A DNA stretch of 64,000 bases from Bacteroides zhangwenhongii (GTDB lineage Bacteria; Bacteroidota; Bacteroidia; Bacteroidales; Bacteroidaceae), in assembly GCF_009193325.2 (NCBI RefSeq), contig NZ_CP059856.1, positions 4,092,001 to 4,156,000 on the forward strand, read 5' to 3'. The notes below the pieces were generated by a model. The model ran no database searches. It was not told where the DNA came from and saw only the letters and a list, made by a program, of their open reading frames with translations. Shown here piece after piece: positions 36,201-45,821 of the stretch. Each line of letters opens with the position of its first letter. Within the stretch, counting starts at the first letter, position 1. A program made the translations under genes and the position numbers.

Positions 36201-36677
36201 GTCATCGGAAATACTGAACCGAAAGCGCAAGGTACGTTTGGTCTGAATCTGCGCTGGAAGAATTTTACGCTCTTCTCTACGTTTATGTATGAGTTTGGTG
36301 GTCAGCGTTACAACCGGACGTTGATCGATAAAGTGGAGAATGCACTTATCTCTTCGCAGAATGTAGACCGTCGTGTGTTGAGCGGACGTTGGCAGAATGT
36401 AGGTGATATGGCACCGTTTGGCCGATTGCAGACAGGTATGATAGCCACTACGCGTCCTACAAGCCGTTTTATTCAAGACTACAACGTGTTGTCATTCAAC
36501 TCGCTCACCATAGGCTATGATGTTCCTGCCGAACGATTGAAGAAGTTTCATTTGGGAATGCTCCGTTTCGAACTCTCGGGCAACGATTTCCTACGTACTT
36601 CGACCGTGCGTGCAGAACGCGGATTGGACTATCCTTATTCCCGTTCTTTCGCTCTGTCTGTGAAAATGAGTCTATAA
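33297..36677 (+). CDS. SusC-like TonB-dependent transducer of locus B
   Basis: The 1126-residue product has a signal peptide ending near ATAQS, an STN domain (VSLNLKSASVKEFFDAVKAQ), a carboxypeptidase-regulatory-like domain (ITGVVVDEGGEPLPGVTVLI), a plug (PELYIRGRSGIG, FIMDGFEISVQKLYDMDP, TILKDAAATAMYGSRAANG) and a barrel ending KMSL. It is clearly paralogous to the locus A transporter over its whole length, with the same lengths of all parts, while loops in the barrel differ, so the ligand probably differs. The STN domain couples it to FecR. Confidence 0.95.
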   Translation: MQIKRARERIVMSLCIIFLLFAPTSATAQSNSMKVSLNLKSASVKEFFDAVKAQTGLNFIYNTEQVKSMSRITIQSKGQPITEVLDKVLANTGYTYEIEGNIVTIVYKQSKEKKKIITGVVVDEGGEPLPGVTVLIMGKERNIGTMTDAEGAFSLGLPDKNVIVRISFVGMQPIEIHTAKLNLDKTHTFRLKPDSKQLDEVVVTGYAKISKNSFTGTSVTVSADQLMSVSKTNVLGALQVFDPSFRIAENNLMGSNPNNVPELYIRGRSGIGTTELAAEDLSKSALKNNPNLPTFIMDGFEISVQKLYDMDPSRIESITILKDAAATAMYGSRAANGVVIITTVIPKPGKINVNYNFTGTLEYPDLTDYNLMDAKEKLQTEVAAGLFKADPESATFISEQNRLDQIYHKKLNNVVRGVNTYWLSKPLRTVFNHKHSLYLDGGTENLRWGVDLSYNNDAGVMKDSYRDRMSGGLSLSYTLGNFQLRNSFSYTYTNSSDSPYGSFADYTSKLPYDVYLDENGKYLEMTYGWNGTSGGENPLYEATLGSYSRDKSWELINNTELLWNITPHWLLKGQFSVTKSNSEANDFLDPLSKKNSDRLSLNNVVSGQLNIVTANSLSWDATLTLSYNRNIKKNSLNFLVGMNATSSTGTGLSIDYRGFPSGTLSSVGYANSIYGMPSASDSKSRLFGALGTFNYSYDNIYLADVSIRLDGNSEFGADKRFAPFFSGGLGLNIHNYSFMKDMEWLERLKIRTTYGVTGKVNFSPYDAQTMYRIINDNWYKTGLGASLIALGNRNLGWEKTRNWDLGLDLNILNGLIQLDFSYYRKKTVDLVNSVTLPSSTGFTSYKDNIGEVMNKGVEIQLRSNLFQNKDWLVALFANLGHNKNEILKISDSLKDYNNKVLAKYDDYDKAYERADGKYAQTYLQYVEGGSLTSIFGVRSLGINPADGKEIFVKKDGSITYDWAASDQVVIGNTEPKAQGTFGLNLRWKNFTLFSTFMYEFGGQRYNRTLIDKVENALISSQNVDRRVLSGRWQNVGDMAPFGRLQTGMIATTRPTSRFIQDYNVLSFNSLTIGYDVPAERLKKFHLGMLRFELSGNDFLRTSTVRAERGLDYPYSRSFALSVKMSL

Positions 36678-36695
36678 CCCCTTACAATTTACACA

Positions 36696-38153
36696 ATGAA
36701 AATCAGAATTAAAAATACACTATATTTATTCTTAGTGATGCTGTTGGCGGGCAGTTGCGATTGGCTGGAAGTGTCTCCTTCCAACGAAGTGAATGAAGAA
36801 GATCTGTTCGCCAAAGGGAGCGGTTACCGTAATGCACTTAACGGCATCTACTTGAATATGTCGGACAACTCCCTTTATGGACGAAACCTGAGTTATGGAT
36901 TTATTGAAGTACTGGGACATCAGTACCTGCCGGAACACCTTAAGAATACTGGCTCTTATTATAAAACTTACCAGTTTCTTTACGATGATACCGATGTGAA
37001 GTCTTTTATTTCGGCGATGTGGTCGAAAGGATATAATGTGATTGCCAGCTGCAATAACCTAATTCACAATATCAGTGAGGCAGACGCAATGCTTTTTGAT
37101 GGAGTAGAGATGGAGAAGAATATGATCTGGGGCGAAGCGTTAGCATTGCGTGCATTGATGCACTTCGAGCTTCTGCGTATGTTTGCTCCTTCTATGGAGG
37201 TCGATGATGGAAAAGCATACATTCCTTATGTGGACGAGTATCCTGTTATCAATACAACCTATTACACAAACGCGGAAATCTTGAAGAAGATAGAAGCGGA
37301 TTTTAAAGAAGCCCGACGTTTGGTAGCTATGTGCGATGTAGAGCAACACCCGGAATGGATGCAATATGATGTACGTATGAGAGGGGATGGAGTAACCACA
37401 GACTTGCCTGATGATGTGTTTTATGCTTTTCGCGGCTATCGCATGAATTATTATGCCATTACAGCTTGGATGGCACGCATGTATATGTGGGCAAAAGATT
37501 ACGATGCCGCTTTCAGTTGCTCGGAAGAGGTTATTAACTCTACTTATAAAGACAGAGCTTATTTCGATTTCATTAATTCGGCAGAGTTATCGAAAGACAA
37601 GAAAGACAGCAAGAGCTTGATTTTTACGATTTCTCATAACAATGTATTGACCGATGAGTACAAGCCATTCACTAATAATGGTAGTGAAAATCTGTTCTTG
37701 TTCAGTAAAGATGATATTTATGATGAAGAACTGGAGAAGAAAGAAGATGTGCGTGGAAAAGATGAGATGTTGACATTGGTCACAGGAGCTTCTTATTGTT
37801 CCCGGAAATATCTGATAGAGGAGGGTACTATTGGTTATGACATGATACCAATGCTGAGATTGAGTGAATTGTATTATATAGTTGGCGAGTATTATGCACG
37901 TAACAATCAGTTGGATAAAGCTGGTGCGGCATTAGATGTTGTTCGTCATGCCAGGGGGCTGATGTTGGCTCTTCCCGAACCTTCATCTTTAGATGCTTTT
38001 TACAAGGAGATGATCAAAGAGATGCGTAAAGAATTGATTGGAGAAGGACAGTTGTACTTTCTGTATAAGCGTCTGAATATGAAAGAGCCTTTTGATATGG
38101 ATGAAAAGAACGTGAATTTTGTGTTTGAGCATCCTGAAAACGAAGATATTTAA
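36696..38153 (+). CDS. SusD-like surface lipoprotein of locus B
   Basis: The 485-residue product has a lipobox (LAGSC, Cys about residue 21) followed by DWLEVSPSNEVNEEDLF, then the SusD helical core (FRNALNGIYLNM-like YRNALNGIYLNM, GEALALRALMHFELLRMFAP) and the C-terminal MRKELIGEGQLYFLYKRLN. It starts 18 bp after the susC stop, the normal tight spacing that the IS element has destroyed in locus A. Confidence 0.94.
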   Translation: MKIRIKNTLYLFLVMLLAGSCDWLEVSPSNEVNEEDLFAKGSGYRNALNGIYLNMSDNSLYGRNLSYGFIEVLGHQYLPEHLKNTGSYYKTYQFLYDDTDVKSFISAMWSKGYNVIASCNNLIHNISEADAMLFDGVEMEKNMIWGEALALRALMHFELLRMFAPSMEVDDGKAYIPYVDEYPVINTTYYTNAEILKKIEADFKEARRLVAMCDVEQHPEWMQYDVRMRGDGVTTDLPDDVFYAFRGYRMNYYAITAWMARMYMWAKDYDAAFSCSEEVINSTYKDRAYFDFINSAELSKDKKDSKSLIFTISHNNVLTDEYKPFTNNGSENLFLFSKDDIYDEELEKKEDVRGKDEMLTLVTGASYCSRKYLIEEGTIGYDMIPMLRLSELYYIVGEYYARNNQLDKAGAALDVVRHARGLMLALPEPSSLDAFYKEMIKEMRKELIGEGQLYFLYKRLNMKEPFDMDEKNVNFVFEHPENEDI

Positions 38154-38174
38154 TAAGATTAATACAGTAGAAAG

Positions 38175-38858
38175 ATGAAACAATACATATTATTATCGTT
38201 ATTTGCTTTGTGCTTGGTCGCTTGTTCTGAAGATGAAATAAAGCCCTATCATGGGGAGCACTATTTGTTTTTCAGTGAACTGATGGAAAGTGGAGATGAA
38301 GCAATCGAACTATCGTTTAACAACTATCCACTTGATGATGAACTGACAGTGAAAATTGGTATGCGATTGGTAGGAAGTCCGTTTGAAACGCCTACTGTTT
38401 ATAAAGTTGGAGTAGTAGCAGACAAGACAACGGCACAAAGTGAAAACTATGAGTTACCCATCAATCCGACTTTTGGAGCTAATGTGGCGGAAGATGTTTT
38501 GGAATTGAAATTGAAGAAAACCGAATCACTGAAAGAGGATGTAGAATTGCTGTTAAGGATAGAGCCGAATGAACATTTTGCCGGAAGTGTAAAGAACTAC
38601 GAGACTATAAAAATCGTATTCAATAACGTACAAAGCAAACCTTTATGGTGGACGAAAGATGTAGAAACCGTTTATTTGGGAGCATATACTCGTGAAAAGT
38701 ATTTGGCATTGGTAGAATATGGTGGCGAGGAAGTGCTTCGTTTTGGAGAGTTGAATTCGGCAGAACAGCGTCAGTGTGCATTGCGCCTGAAAGATGCTAT
38801 TGAAAAATATGGTTTGAAGGAAGCAAATGGCAAGCCGATGACAGTGCCTATTTATTAA
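38175..38858 (+). CDS. DUF4843 lipoprotein of locus B
   Basis: The 227-residue product has a short lipoprotein signal (LVACSEDEIKPYHG) with acidic residues after Cys. The body is beta-rich and shares the PLWWTKDVETVYLGAYTREK region with the locus A paralogue (PSWWSVADAG...YLGIYLEDK). It is about 30 residues shorter. It follows susD by 21 bp. Function unknown; likely part of the surface complex. Confidence 0.8.
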   Translation: MKQYILLSLFALCLVACSEDEIKPYHGEHYLFFSELMESGDEAIELSFNNYPLDDELTVKIGMRLVGSPFETPTVYKVGVVADKTTAQSENYELPINPTFGANVAEDVLELKLKKTESLKEDVELLLRIEPNEHFAGSVKNYETIKIVFNNVQSKPLWWTKDVETVYLGAYTREKYLALVEYGGEEVLRFGELNSAEQRQCALRLKDAIEKYGLKEANGKPMTVPIY

Positions 38859-38879
38859 TTTAGTTTGAAAGAAATGTAT

Positions 38880-40514
38880 ATGAGAAAGATATATTGGATG
38901 ACAGTGGCTGTCGTAGTTTGTTGCTTGTCTTCTTGCTATGAGGACAAAGGAAACTATGACTATAAGTTGATGAATGATGTAACTGTCAATTTTACGATGG
39001 AGGCTACTGAGTTTGTAATGGGCGATGTGCTGAAGATTGAACCTCAACTTGCATTCTCTTTGGGAGAAGAGACCAACAAACTAGCATATTCATGGTCGTT
39101 GAACAGACGGCAAATCTCTACCGATCGTAATCTGAATTGGATGGCGGATGAAGAAGGAAAATATATGGATTTGCGACTGACCGTGACAGATACGGAAACT
39201 GGTGTATCTTATTTTTATGCTTCGAGTATTACTATAACTTCTCCTTATGTAAACAGTGCTTGGGTAGTCTTGTCTGAAAAAGAGGACAGAACGGCAATGT
39301 TGACCTACCTACGTCCGACTACAAAGATTGTACCAGGCGAAAACGGCAAAGAAGACGAGTCTGTGTATGATTGTGCTGTGACTAAAGATGTGTATGGTAT
39401 TTCTAATGCCGGTAGTTCTCTGGGAGGCAAGCCGGTCTCTATCAGTCAGCACTTTGTCTCCTTCTGGGCAGAAGACAAACCGCAGGACTTTACCAGTTGG
39501 CTTTGGCTGGTGCAACAAGGGGGACAAGGAACAATAGATGTTTCCGGAAGTACCTATAAGACCGAAGGTACATTGCCGTCTATGTTCATTCATGGAGCCT
39601 ATCCGCAAGGGTTCGAACCTTGGAGGGTATATGATATGCTGTATCTTTCTATGGCAATAGGCATGGATGGAAAGGTATATACTCGTATTAAGGATTCTTA
39701 TAAACTGTTTAACAACAGTTTTTTTATGGACGAACTTCCATTGTCATACCGGCAACAACCGGTAGACGGTACGATGATAGTACGTGCTCCGCGTTTTTGC
39801 GATCATGGAGGAACGCTACTCTATGATAAGAACTCGAAACGATACTTTCATATTACAGATTGTCAGTCATGGAATGGCAGGAAGTATTGTGGACAGCTGA
39901 TTGTACCTTCTGTTACTAATGAGTCAATTTATGAGAGAAATCCAGATTGGGGTAAATTGGACGATATGTCTGATTATGAAGTGCTTTATGTGGACGCTCA
40001 TAGTGATGATTCTTGGATGGGATTGAAATATGCGGCAGTGCTTCGTAAAAGTAACCGTTATTTTTTGCAAGATTTCACCGTAAGTGATTATTATGGGGGA
40101 GGAAGTATTGATGCTGAGATTAACTCGCAGACAGATGTAACGTCAGAATTGGGTGCTATAATGAAAGAAGATTCTCAATTTGCTTTGTATTATGCACAAG
40201 ATTATCGCCCTTATTTGTTGATTTCCAGTGGAAACTCCTTATATTTCTACTATTTTAATGGAAGTAAAGTGTATAAATACCATCAATTTGATGCTCCGAT
40301 AAAAAGTATTGATGTAAATAATTCTTCTTTCCAGGGTGATGCCGGTGTCGGGTTAGAAAATGGTGAATTTTATGTCTTGGATTTCTCTACTTCCGTTATT
40401 CGGGATGTTATGAATACTGGCGATTCGAAAGAAAAAATTCGTTTCAAGCAAGACGGGTTGGGTAAAGTTATAGAAGTCATCTATAAGTGGAAGCAAGCCG
40501 CCAACTGGATATAA
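38880..40514 (+). CDS. PKD-like family surface lipoprotein of locus B
   Basis: The product of about 544 residues opens MRKIYWMTVAVVVCCLSSCY with Glu and Asp after the lipobox Cys. The PKD-like fold follows (ALAYSWSLNRRQ-like KLAYSWSLNRRQISTDRNLN, YMDLRLTVTDTETG). I chose the ATG at 38880; the frame extends upstream to a TTG at 38865 and an ATG at 38874 but these add only a few residues before the signal sequence. It ends LGKVIEVIYKWKQAANWI, similar in position to the locus A protein. It precedes the metalloprotease pair by 28 bp. Confidence 0.8.
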   Translation: MRKIYWMTVAVVVCCLSSCYEDKGNYDYKLMNDVTVNFTMEATEFVMGDVLKIEPQLAFSLGEETNKLAYSWSLNRRQISTDRNLNWMADEEGKYMDLRLTVTDTETGVSYFYASSITITSPYVNSAWVVLSEKEDRTAMLTYLRPTTKIVPGENGKEDESVYDCAVTKDVYGISNAGSSLGGKPVSISQHFVSFWAEDKPQDFTSWLWLVQQGGQGTIDVSGSTYKTEGTLPSMFIHGAYPQGFEPWRVYDMLYLSMAIGMDGKVYTRIKDSYKLFNNSFFMDELPLSYRQQPVDGTMIVRAPRFCDHGGTLLYDKNSKRYFHITDCQSWNGRKYCGQLIVPSVTNESIYERNPDWGKLDDMSDYEVLYVDAHSDDSWMGLKYAAVLRKSNRYFLQDFTVSDYYGGGSIDAEINSQTDVTSELGAIMKEDSQFALYYAQDYRPYLLISSGNSLYFYYFNGSKVYKYHQFDAPIKSIDVNNSSFQGDAGVGLENGEFYVLDFSTSVIRDVMNTGDSKEKIRFKQDGLGKVIEVIYKWKQAANWI

Positions 40515-40542
40515 ATCAATTATTAAAAATTAAAATATTTAT

Positions 40543-43176
40543 ATGCGGAGAAAAATCTATTTATTTCTCTTGGTCGCATTATGCGGGGCTATGATCAACC
40601 CCGCCGTAGCCAAGAAGAAAAACAAGAAGAAAGCTTCTACGGAAGCTACGACAAAAAAGAAAGAGAAGAAAGAAACTAAGTATGACAAACTGTTCAAAGG
40701 CAAGAAAGTCACGACAGCAAAAGGTTTCATTACTCTTCATCAGTTTGATAATAAAGTTTATTTTGAGTTGCCGCTCAAAGTGCTCAACCGTGATATCCTG
40801 TTGGGATCTACAATTGCAGAAACAACGGATAATCAGTTTGGATGTGTAGGTGAGAAGTCTAGTGATCCTTTTTTGATTCGTTTTGTGCAGCGTGATTCAA
40901 CGATCACATTGCGTCGTGTGCAGGCAGGACAGTTTTCGGATGATCGGGAAATAAAAAAACGTTTGCAGAGTAGTACAATGCCGGCTATTGCCGAAACTTT
41001 TGAGATAAAGGCTTACAATAATGACAGTACTGCGGTTGTATTTGATATGACCAGCTATCTGTTGAGCGATAAGAAGATGCTCTCTCCTTTCTCTCCTTAT
41101 TCATTGATAGAAATGATGGGAGCGAACATTGATAAGAATTTTGAGAAGGAAAGCTCCTTTATACAGGGCATCAAAGGTTTTGAAGACAATGTCAGTGTCC
41201 GTTCCTTGTTGACTTATAAAGTAAGTGTAGGGGCTAAAGGAGGTTATGCGGTAAAAAATATGCCTTTCTCGGCTGTGATGAACCGTAGCTTTATCTTGTT
41301 GCCGGAAAAGCCGATGCGTCATCGTTATGCCGATCCGCGTATTGGTATTTTCGAACACTCTATTGTTGAGTTTGCTTCCGAAGGACGCGGATTGCGTACT
41401 CGCCATATTGCTCATCGTTGGAATCTGGAGCCGTCGGATTCTGCCGCATATCTGCGTGGAGAGTTAGTAGAACCTAAAAAGCCTATTGTTTTCTATATTG
41501 ATGATGCATTCCCGTTGAGTTGGAATAAATACATTCATAAAGGAGTTGAGGTATGGCAGAAAGCATTTGAGAAGATTGGCTTTAAGAATGCGATTATAGC
41601 AAAGGATTTTCCTAAAAACGATCCTAACTTTGATCCGGAAAACATCAAATATTCTTGTATCCGTTATGCCCCTTCTACTGTAGCCAACGCAATGGGACCT
41701 TCTTGGATTGATCCTCGTTCGGGAGAGATCATAAATGCATCAGTAACGGTATATCATAATATTGTGCAGTTGGTTCAGTACTGGCGTTTTCTGCAGACTG
41801 CCCCGGCAGATAAAGAAGTTCGTGATGTAGTGTTGCGTGAAGACTTATTGGGAGACTGTATCGCTTACGTGCTTTCTCATGAGGTAGGACACACTCTGTC
41901 TCTAATGCATAATATGGCGGGTTCTTCTTCCATTCCTGTAGAGTCATTGCGTGATCCGAAATTTACTCAGGAGTATGGAACGACTTATTCTATCATGGAT
42001 TATGCACGTAATAACTATATAGCACAGCCGGGCGATAAGGAGAAAGGGGTACGCATGACACCTCCTGAACTTGGCGCTTATGATTATTATGCGATCTCTT
42101 GGTTGTATAAACCAATATTTGAGGCGAAAACATCTGAAGAAGAAATTCCTATACTGGACAAATGGATCAGTGAGAAATCGGGTGATCCCAAGTATCGTTA
42201 TGGTAAGCAGCAGTTTAAACGTCGCTTCGATCCGAGTTCCGTAGAAGAAGATTTGGGAGATGATCCTGTGAAAGCTTCAGAATATGGACGTCGTAATCTG
42301 CAATATATCCTGAAACATATTAATGAATGGGTAGCAGACAAAGATAAGGATTTTGAGTTCCGTACTGCTTTATATGATGAAGTTGTCTATGGATATGTAC
42401 GCTATTTAAGCTTCGTGTTAGCTGATATCGGAGGTATTTATCTGAATGAACGTTATGACGGAGATCAGCGTCCGAGTTACCAGACTGTGTCGAAAGAGCA
42501 ACAGAAGAAAGCGTTGAATTTCTTGTTGAATGAGTTGAAAGATCTTTCTTGGTTGGATGCGAATGAGACTTTGAAAGAGTTTCCTATCCGTACTTCTGTA
42601 GCTATGCAAATGGAGAACGCGATTATTGATGGTATCTTATCTCGTTGTGGTGCTGTTTCTATCTGTTCGGATAAGGCGACATCCGCTCCTTACACTCAAA
42701 AAGAATATCTGGCAGATATCGAACGTTTTGTATGGGCACCGACACGTGCTGGTAAAACTTTGACAGATACGGAGATGCGTCTGCAGATGAATTATCTGAC
42801 AAAACTGATAGAAGGATCTGTAACCGGAGTTGCTAAAAATGCGACTCGTAAAGGTATTACGGATATGTATGGTATTATTGAGATTCCTGAATGGTTGAAG
42901 GCTGCTTCTCGTGAGCGTTTTGGCATCGTCTCGGAAGAATTTATGGGATGCTTTAATAATAAGCATGCTGAAATGCAGGCAGCCCGTTTGGAAGAAATTA
43001 GCGGTTTTGAGGATGATGTTGATTTGAAGGCTCCGTTGGAACCGATGGAACATGTTTATTTCGGCGAATTGAAGAAAATCCGTAGCTTGGTTGCAGCAAG
43101 TGCTTCTACCGGCTCTGCTGATACGCAACGCCATTATCGCTTATTGTTGTACAAAATTGATCAGGCATTAAAATGA
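40543..43176 (+). CDS. Zinc-dependent metalloprotease (DUF5117/DUF5118 type), active
   Basis: The 877-residue product has a signal peptide, a basic linker rich in Lys (KKKNKKKASTEATTKKKEKK), then the DUF5118/DUF5117-like N-terminal part and a metzincin-like catalytic domain. The zinc motif is complete: His446, Glu447, His450 and His456 in SHEVGHTLSLMHNMAGSS, with a Met-turn at Met485 in YSIMDYA. It should hydrolyse proteins or peptides outside the cytoplasm. Its stop overlaps the start of the next, related gene by 4 bp (ATGA), so the two are translationally coupled. Confidence 0.92.
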   Translation: MRRKIYLFLLVALCGAMINPAVAKKKNKKKASTEATTKKKEKKETKYDKLFKGKKVTTAKGFITLHQFDNKVYFELPLKVLNRDILLGSTIAETTDNQFGCVGEKSSDPFLIRFVQRDSTITLRRVQAGQFSDDREIKKRLQSSTMPAIAETFEIKAYNNDSTAVVFDMTSYLLSDKKMLSPFSPYSLIEMMGANIDKNFEKESSFIQGIKGFEDNVSVRSLLTYKVSVGAKGGYAVKNMPFSAVMNRSFILLPEKPMRHRYADPRIGIFEHSIVEFASEGRGLRTRHIAHRWNLEPSDSAAYLRGELVEPKKPIVFYIDDAFPLSWNKYIHKGVEVWQKAFEKIGFKNAIIAKDFPKNDPNFDPENIKYSCIRYAPSTVANAMGPSWIDPRSGEIINASVTVYHNIVQLVQYWRFLQTAPADKEVRDVVLREDLLGDCIAYVLSHEVGHTLSLMHNMAGSSSIPVESLRDPKFTQEYGTTYSIMDYARNNYIAQPGDKEKGVRMTPPELGAYDYYAISWLYKPIFEAKTSEEEIPILDKWISEKSGDPKYRYGKQQFKRRFDPSSVEEDLGDDPVKASEYGRRNLQYILKHINEWVADKDKDFEFRTALYDEVVYGYVRYLSFVLADIGGIYLNERYDGDQRPSYQTVSKEQQKKALNFLLNELKDLSWLDANETLKEFPIRTSVAMQMENAIIDGILSRCGAVSICSDKATSAPYTQKEYLADIERFVWAPTRAGKTLTDTEMRLQMNYLTKLIEGSVTGVAKNATRKGITDMYGIIEIPEWLKAASRERFGIVSEEFMGCFNNKHAEMQAARLEEISGFEDDVDLKAPLEPMEHVYFGELKKIRSLVAASASTGSADTQRHYRLLLYKIDQALK

Positions 43177-45791
43177 TAGGAAGTATGAGAAATAGATATA
43201 GTAAGATACTTTGTTTATTGCTTCTTTTTATGTGTTGCCTGCCACAAGACGGAAATGCGATCTGGCCTTTTAAAAAGAAGAAAAAAGAGGAAAAGAAAGA
43301 AGTGCTGACACCTTATCAGAAGCTTTTCAAGAACAAGAAAGTGCAGACAGCTCATGGGCTGATGACTATTCATAAGGTGGAAGATAAAGTGTATGTTGAG
43401 TTTCCGGTTGCTATGTTAGGACGGGAACTGTTGCTGACTTCTTCTATAGAAAACACGAGTGACGGTGGGGAAGGTGCACCGGGACAACTGGGCGGAACAG
43501 ATGTACGTCTGCGTTTTGAGATGATCGATTCGACAATCGTGGCGCGTATGCCTTTGTTGAGCAAACCTGTCAATACGAGTGGTGACTCTGATATTACCCG
43601 TGCACTGAATCATTCACATAATCCGGGTATCTTCAAGAGCTTTAAAGTGTTGGCATGTACGCCGGATAGTTCCGCTCTTGTAGTGAATATGAAAGGTTTA
43701 TTCTTGGAAGGTTCGGCTTTTACCAAACCTTTCCCATCGACTTCTGCTAACGGCTATTATGGTTTTGTATCTCGCGACCACTCTTTGGAATCTGATAAAT
43801 CGTCTGTTTTGGGCGTTTCCGCTTCCGGAGATAATATTACCGTTCGTGAAGAATTGGCATATAAGGTGAATCACACTTTGATGGGAGCTTATAGTATGTA
43901 TGAGAATGTTCCGTTGACGGCTGTGGTAAATAAGATGTTATGTGTTTTGCCGGAAGAGCCTATGACTCCCCGTTTGGCAGATTCACGTCTTGGATTGACT
44001 ACACAGTTAAAAAGTGACTTCGCCGGGGCGGGGCAAGAGGTGAAGAATATACGTTATGCAAAACGTTGGCGGATTGAGCCTTCGGATTCCGCTGCTTACC
44101 GTCGGGGTGAACTGGTGGAACCGAAGAAACAATTAGTATTCTATATTGATAGCTTACTACCCGTCAAGTGGCATCCTTACATTAAAGCCGGAGCGGAATC
44201 CTGGAATAAGGCTTTTGAAAAAATTGGTTTTAAGAATGTGATTTGTGTGAAAGAGTTTCCTAAGAATGATACTTTGTTTAATGCACACAGTTTGGATTGC
44301 ATGACCATCCGTTACTCTGCTTCATGGATGAATACTGCACAAACCACTCTTCACTCTGATGCTCGTACCGGTGAGATTTTGAATGCTTCTATATTGATTA
44401 ATGCGAACTTGATCAGTGTACAGTATGTAGACCGTATTGCGGCAACTGTGGCAACCGATCCTCGTGTACGTACTGTTATTTTCCCGCAAGAGGTGCAAGG
44501 TGAACTGATTCAAGCCGCTATTGCTCAGGCAGTAGGAACAGGATTAGGACTTGCAGCGAACTGGGGAGCTTCTGTTGCTTATCCGGTAGACTCTTTGCGC
44601 TCTGCCAGCTTTACGCAAAAGTATGGTTTAGCCTCTTCTGTGATGGGTGGGGTAGTGATTAATGATGTGGCTACGGCTGATGATGTCCGGAAAGGAGTGC
44701 GTTTGGTCAATACGAACCCTGGACCGTATGATGAATTGGTTATCAAATATCTGTATCAGCCTATCTATGCCTCTTCATTACAGGAAGAAAAAGCAACGTT
44801 GGATAGCTGGATTCGTCAACACACAGGAGATTCTCATTATGCTTATATCCGTAATCAGTCTCGTTTTGATTCAGATCCGCGTAATGCTCGTGGGGGCTTG
44901 GGAGACGATCATTTGAAGTCATTTGATTACATGCTTTCCAATATCCGTACCGGTTGTGAGAATTATTATACTTGGTTCTCAAAAGGGGACAAGGATATGA
45001 CAATGCGCAAGCGGGTATATTCAGCACTTTGTGATCGACTGAATAGTCGTGTATATGCGATTCTTTCGTATGTCGGTGGTATTTATCTGAACGATATTCG
45101 TGAGAAAGATGTGCTTCCGAGTTACTCGATGGTAGACCGCGAGAAGCAAAAGGCTGCATTGGACAGGGTGCTGAGCCTGGCAAAAGATCTGGACTGGATA
45201 GAGAGTGCAGCTCGTGCTACAGATTTCACAATTGCTGATAAGAAGGCAGATATGATGCGTTTGGAAATTTTCAAGAATATCTTTAATCGTTTGCCTTATA
45301 TCGAAGTGTGTACGGAACGTTTCCCGGAAACGGCTTATACGGCTTCTGAATATTTGGATGACATTTATAATGTAGTATGGGAAGGAACTTTGAAACGTCG
45401 TACGTTGGATAATGTTGAGAAGGCTCTGCAGACTGCTTTTCTGGAAAGTATTATTGCTACCTCTACAGTGACTGCACCTATTGGTAGCTTTAAGGCCTCA
45501 AAGACGTCATTTGCAGATACCCGGAAATCGGAGATCAGTCTGGCTACTTTGCGTGAAGGAGAAAATGTAGAGCACTATCTGCATTCTTTGCAGACTCCTG
45601 AAGAAGTAAGTGGTTTCTCATCCATTCCGCCTATTTATACGAATCAGACCAAAGTCGCTGCATATTATTTTGATATGTTGATGCGTACGAAAGAGATGTT
45701 GGAAAAGAGTATTGCGGTTATGCCTGAGGCTGATCGTTCACATTATGAACTTTTAATTTATCGCATAAATAAAGCGGTAGAGATCAAATAA
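43173..45791 (+). CDS. Catalytically degenerate metalloprotease paralogue
   Basis: The 872-residue product aligns with the preceding enzyme throughout: signal peptide, Lys-rich linker (PFKKKKKEEKKEV), the repeated WRIEPSDSAAYRRGELVEPK block and the C-terminal domain. In the zinc site, however, HEVGHTLSLMH is replaced by QAVGTGLGLAA: the three His and the Glu become Gln452, Thr456, Ala462 and Ala453. The Met-turn position (SSVMGG) is kept. The frame is intact and full length, so this is a pseudoenzyme rather than a decaying gene. It may hold substrate or stabilise the active partner. An alternative start is 43185 (MRNRYS). Confidence 0.9.
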   Translation: MIGSMRNRYSKILCLLLLFMCCLPQDGNAIWPFKKKKKEEKKEVLTPYQKLFKNKKVQTAHGLMTIHKVEDKVYVEFPVAMLGRELLLTSSIENTSDGGEGAPGQLGGTDVRLRFEMIDSTIVARMPLLSKPVNTSGDSDITRALNHSHNPGIFKSFKVLACTPDSSALVVNMKGLFLEGSAFTKPFPSTSANGYYGFVSRDHSLESDKSSVLGVSASGDNITVREELAYKVNHTLMGAYSMYENVPLTAVVNKMLCVLPEEPMTPRLADSRLGLTTQLKSDFAGAGQEVKNIRYAKRWRIEPSDSAAYRRGELVEPKKQLVFYIDSLLPVKWHPYIKAGAESWNKAFEKIGFKNVICVKEFPKNDTLFNAHSLDCMTIRYSASWMNTAQTTLHSDARTGEILNASILINANLISVQYVDRIAATVATDPRVRTVIFPQEVQGELIQAAIAQAVGTGLGLAANWGASVAYPVDSLRSASFTQKYGLASSVMGGVVINDVATADDVRKGVRLVNTNPGPYDELVIKYLYQPIYASSLQEEKATLDSWIRQHTGDSHYAYIRNQSRFDSDPRNARGGLGDDHLKSFDYMLSNIRTGCENYYTWFSKGDKDMTMRKRVYSALCDRLNSRVYAILSYVGGIYLNDIREKDVLPSYSMVDREKQKAALDRVLSLAKDLDWIESAARATDFTIADKKADMMRLEIFKNIFNRLPYIEVCTERFPETAYTASEYLDDIYNVVWEGTLKRRTLDNVEKALQTAFLESIIATSTVTAPIGSFKASKTSFADTRKSEISLATLREGENVEHYLHSLQTPEEVSGFSSIPPIYTNQTKVAAYYFDMLMRTKEMLEKSIAVMPEADRSHYELLIYRINKAVEIK

Positions 45792-45821
45792 TAAATTTCT
45801 CTCTCTTGAATAAATAGTGTT

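Noticed and set aside
43173..45791. Pseudogene
   Set aside because: The zinc site is lost but the frame is intact, full length and coupled to the active gene, so it is treated as a pseudoenzyme.
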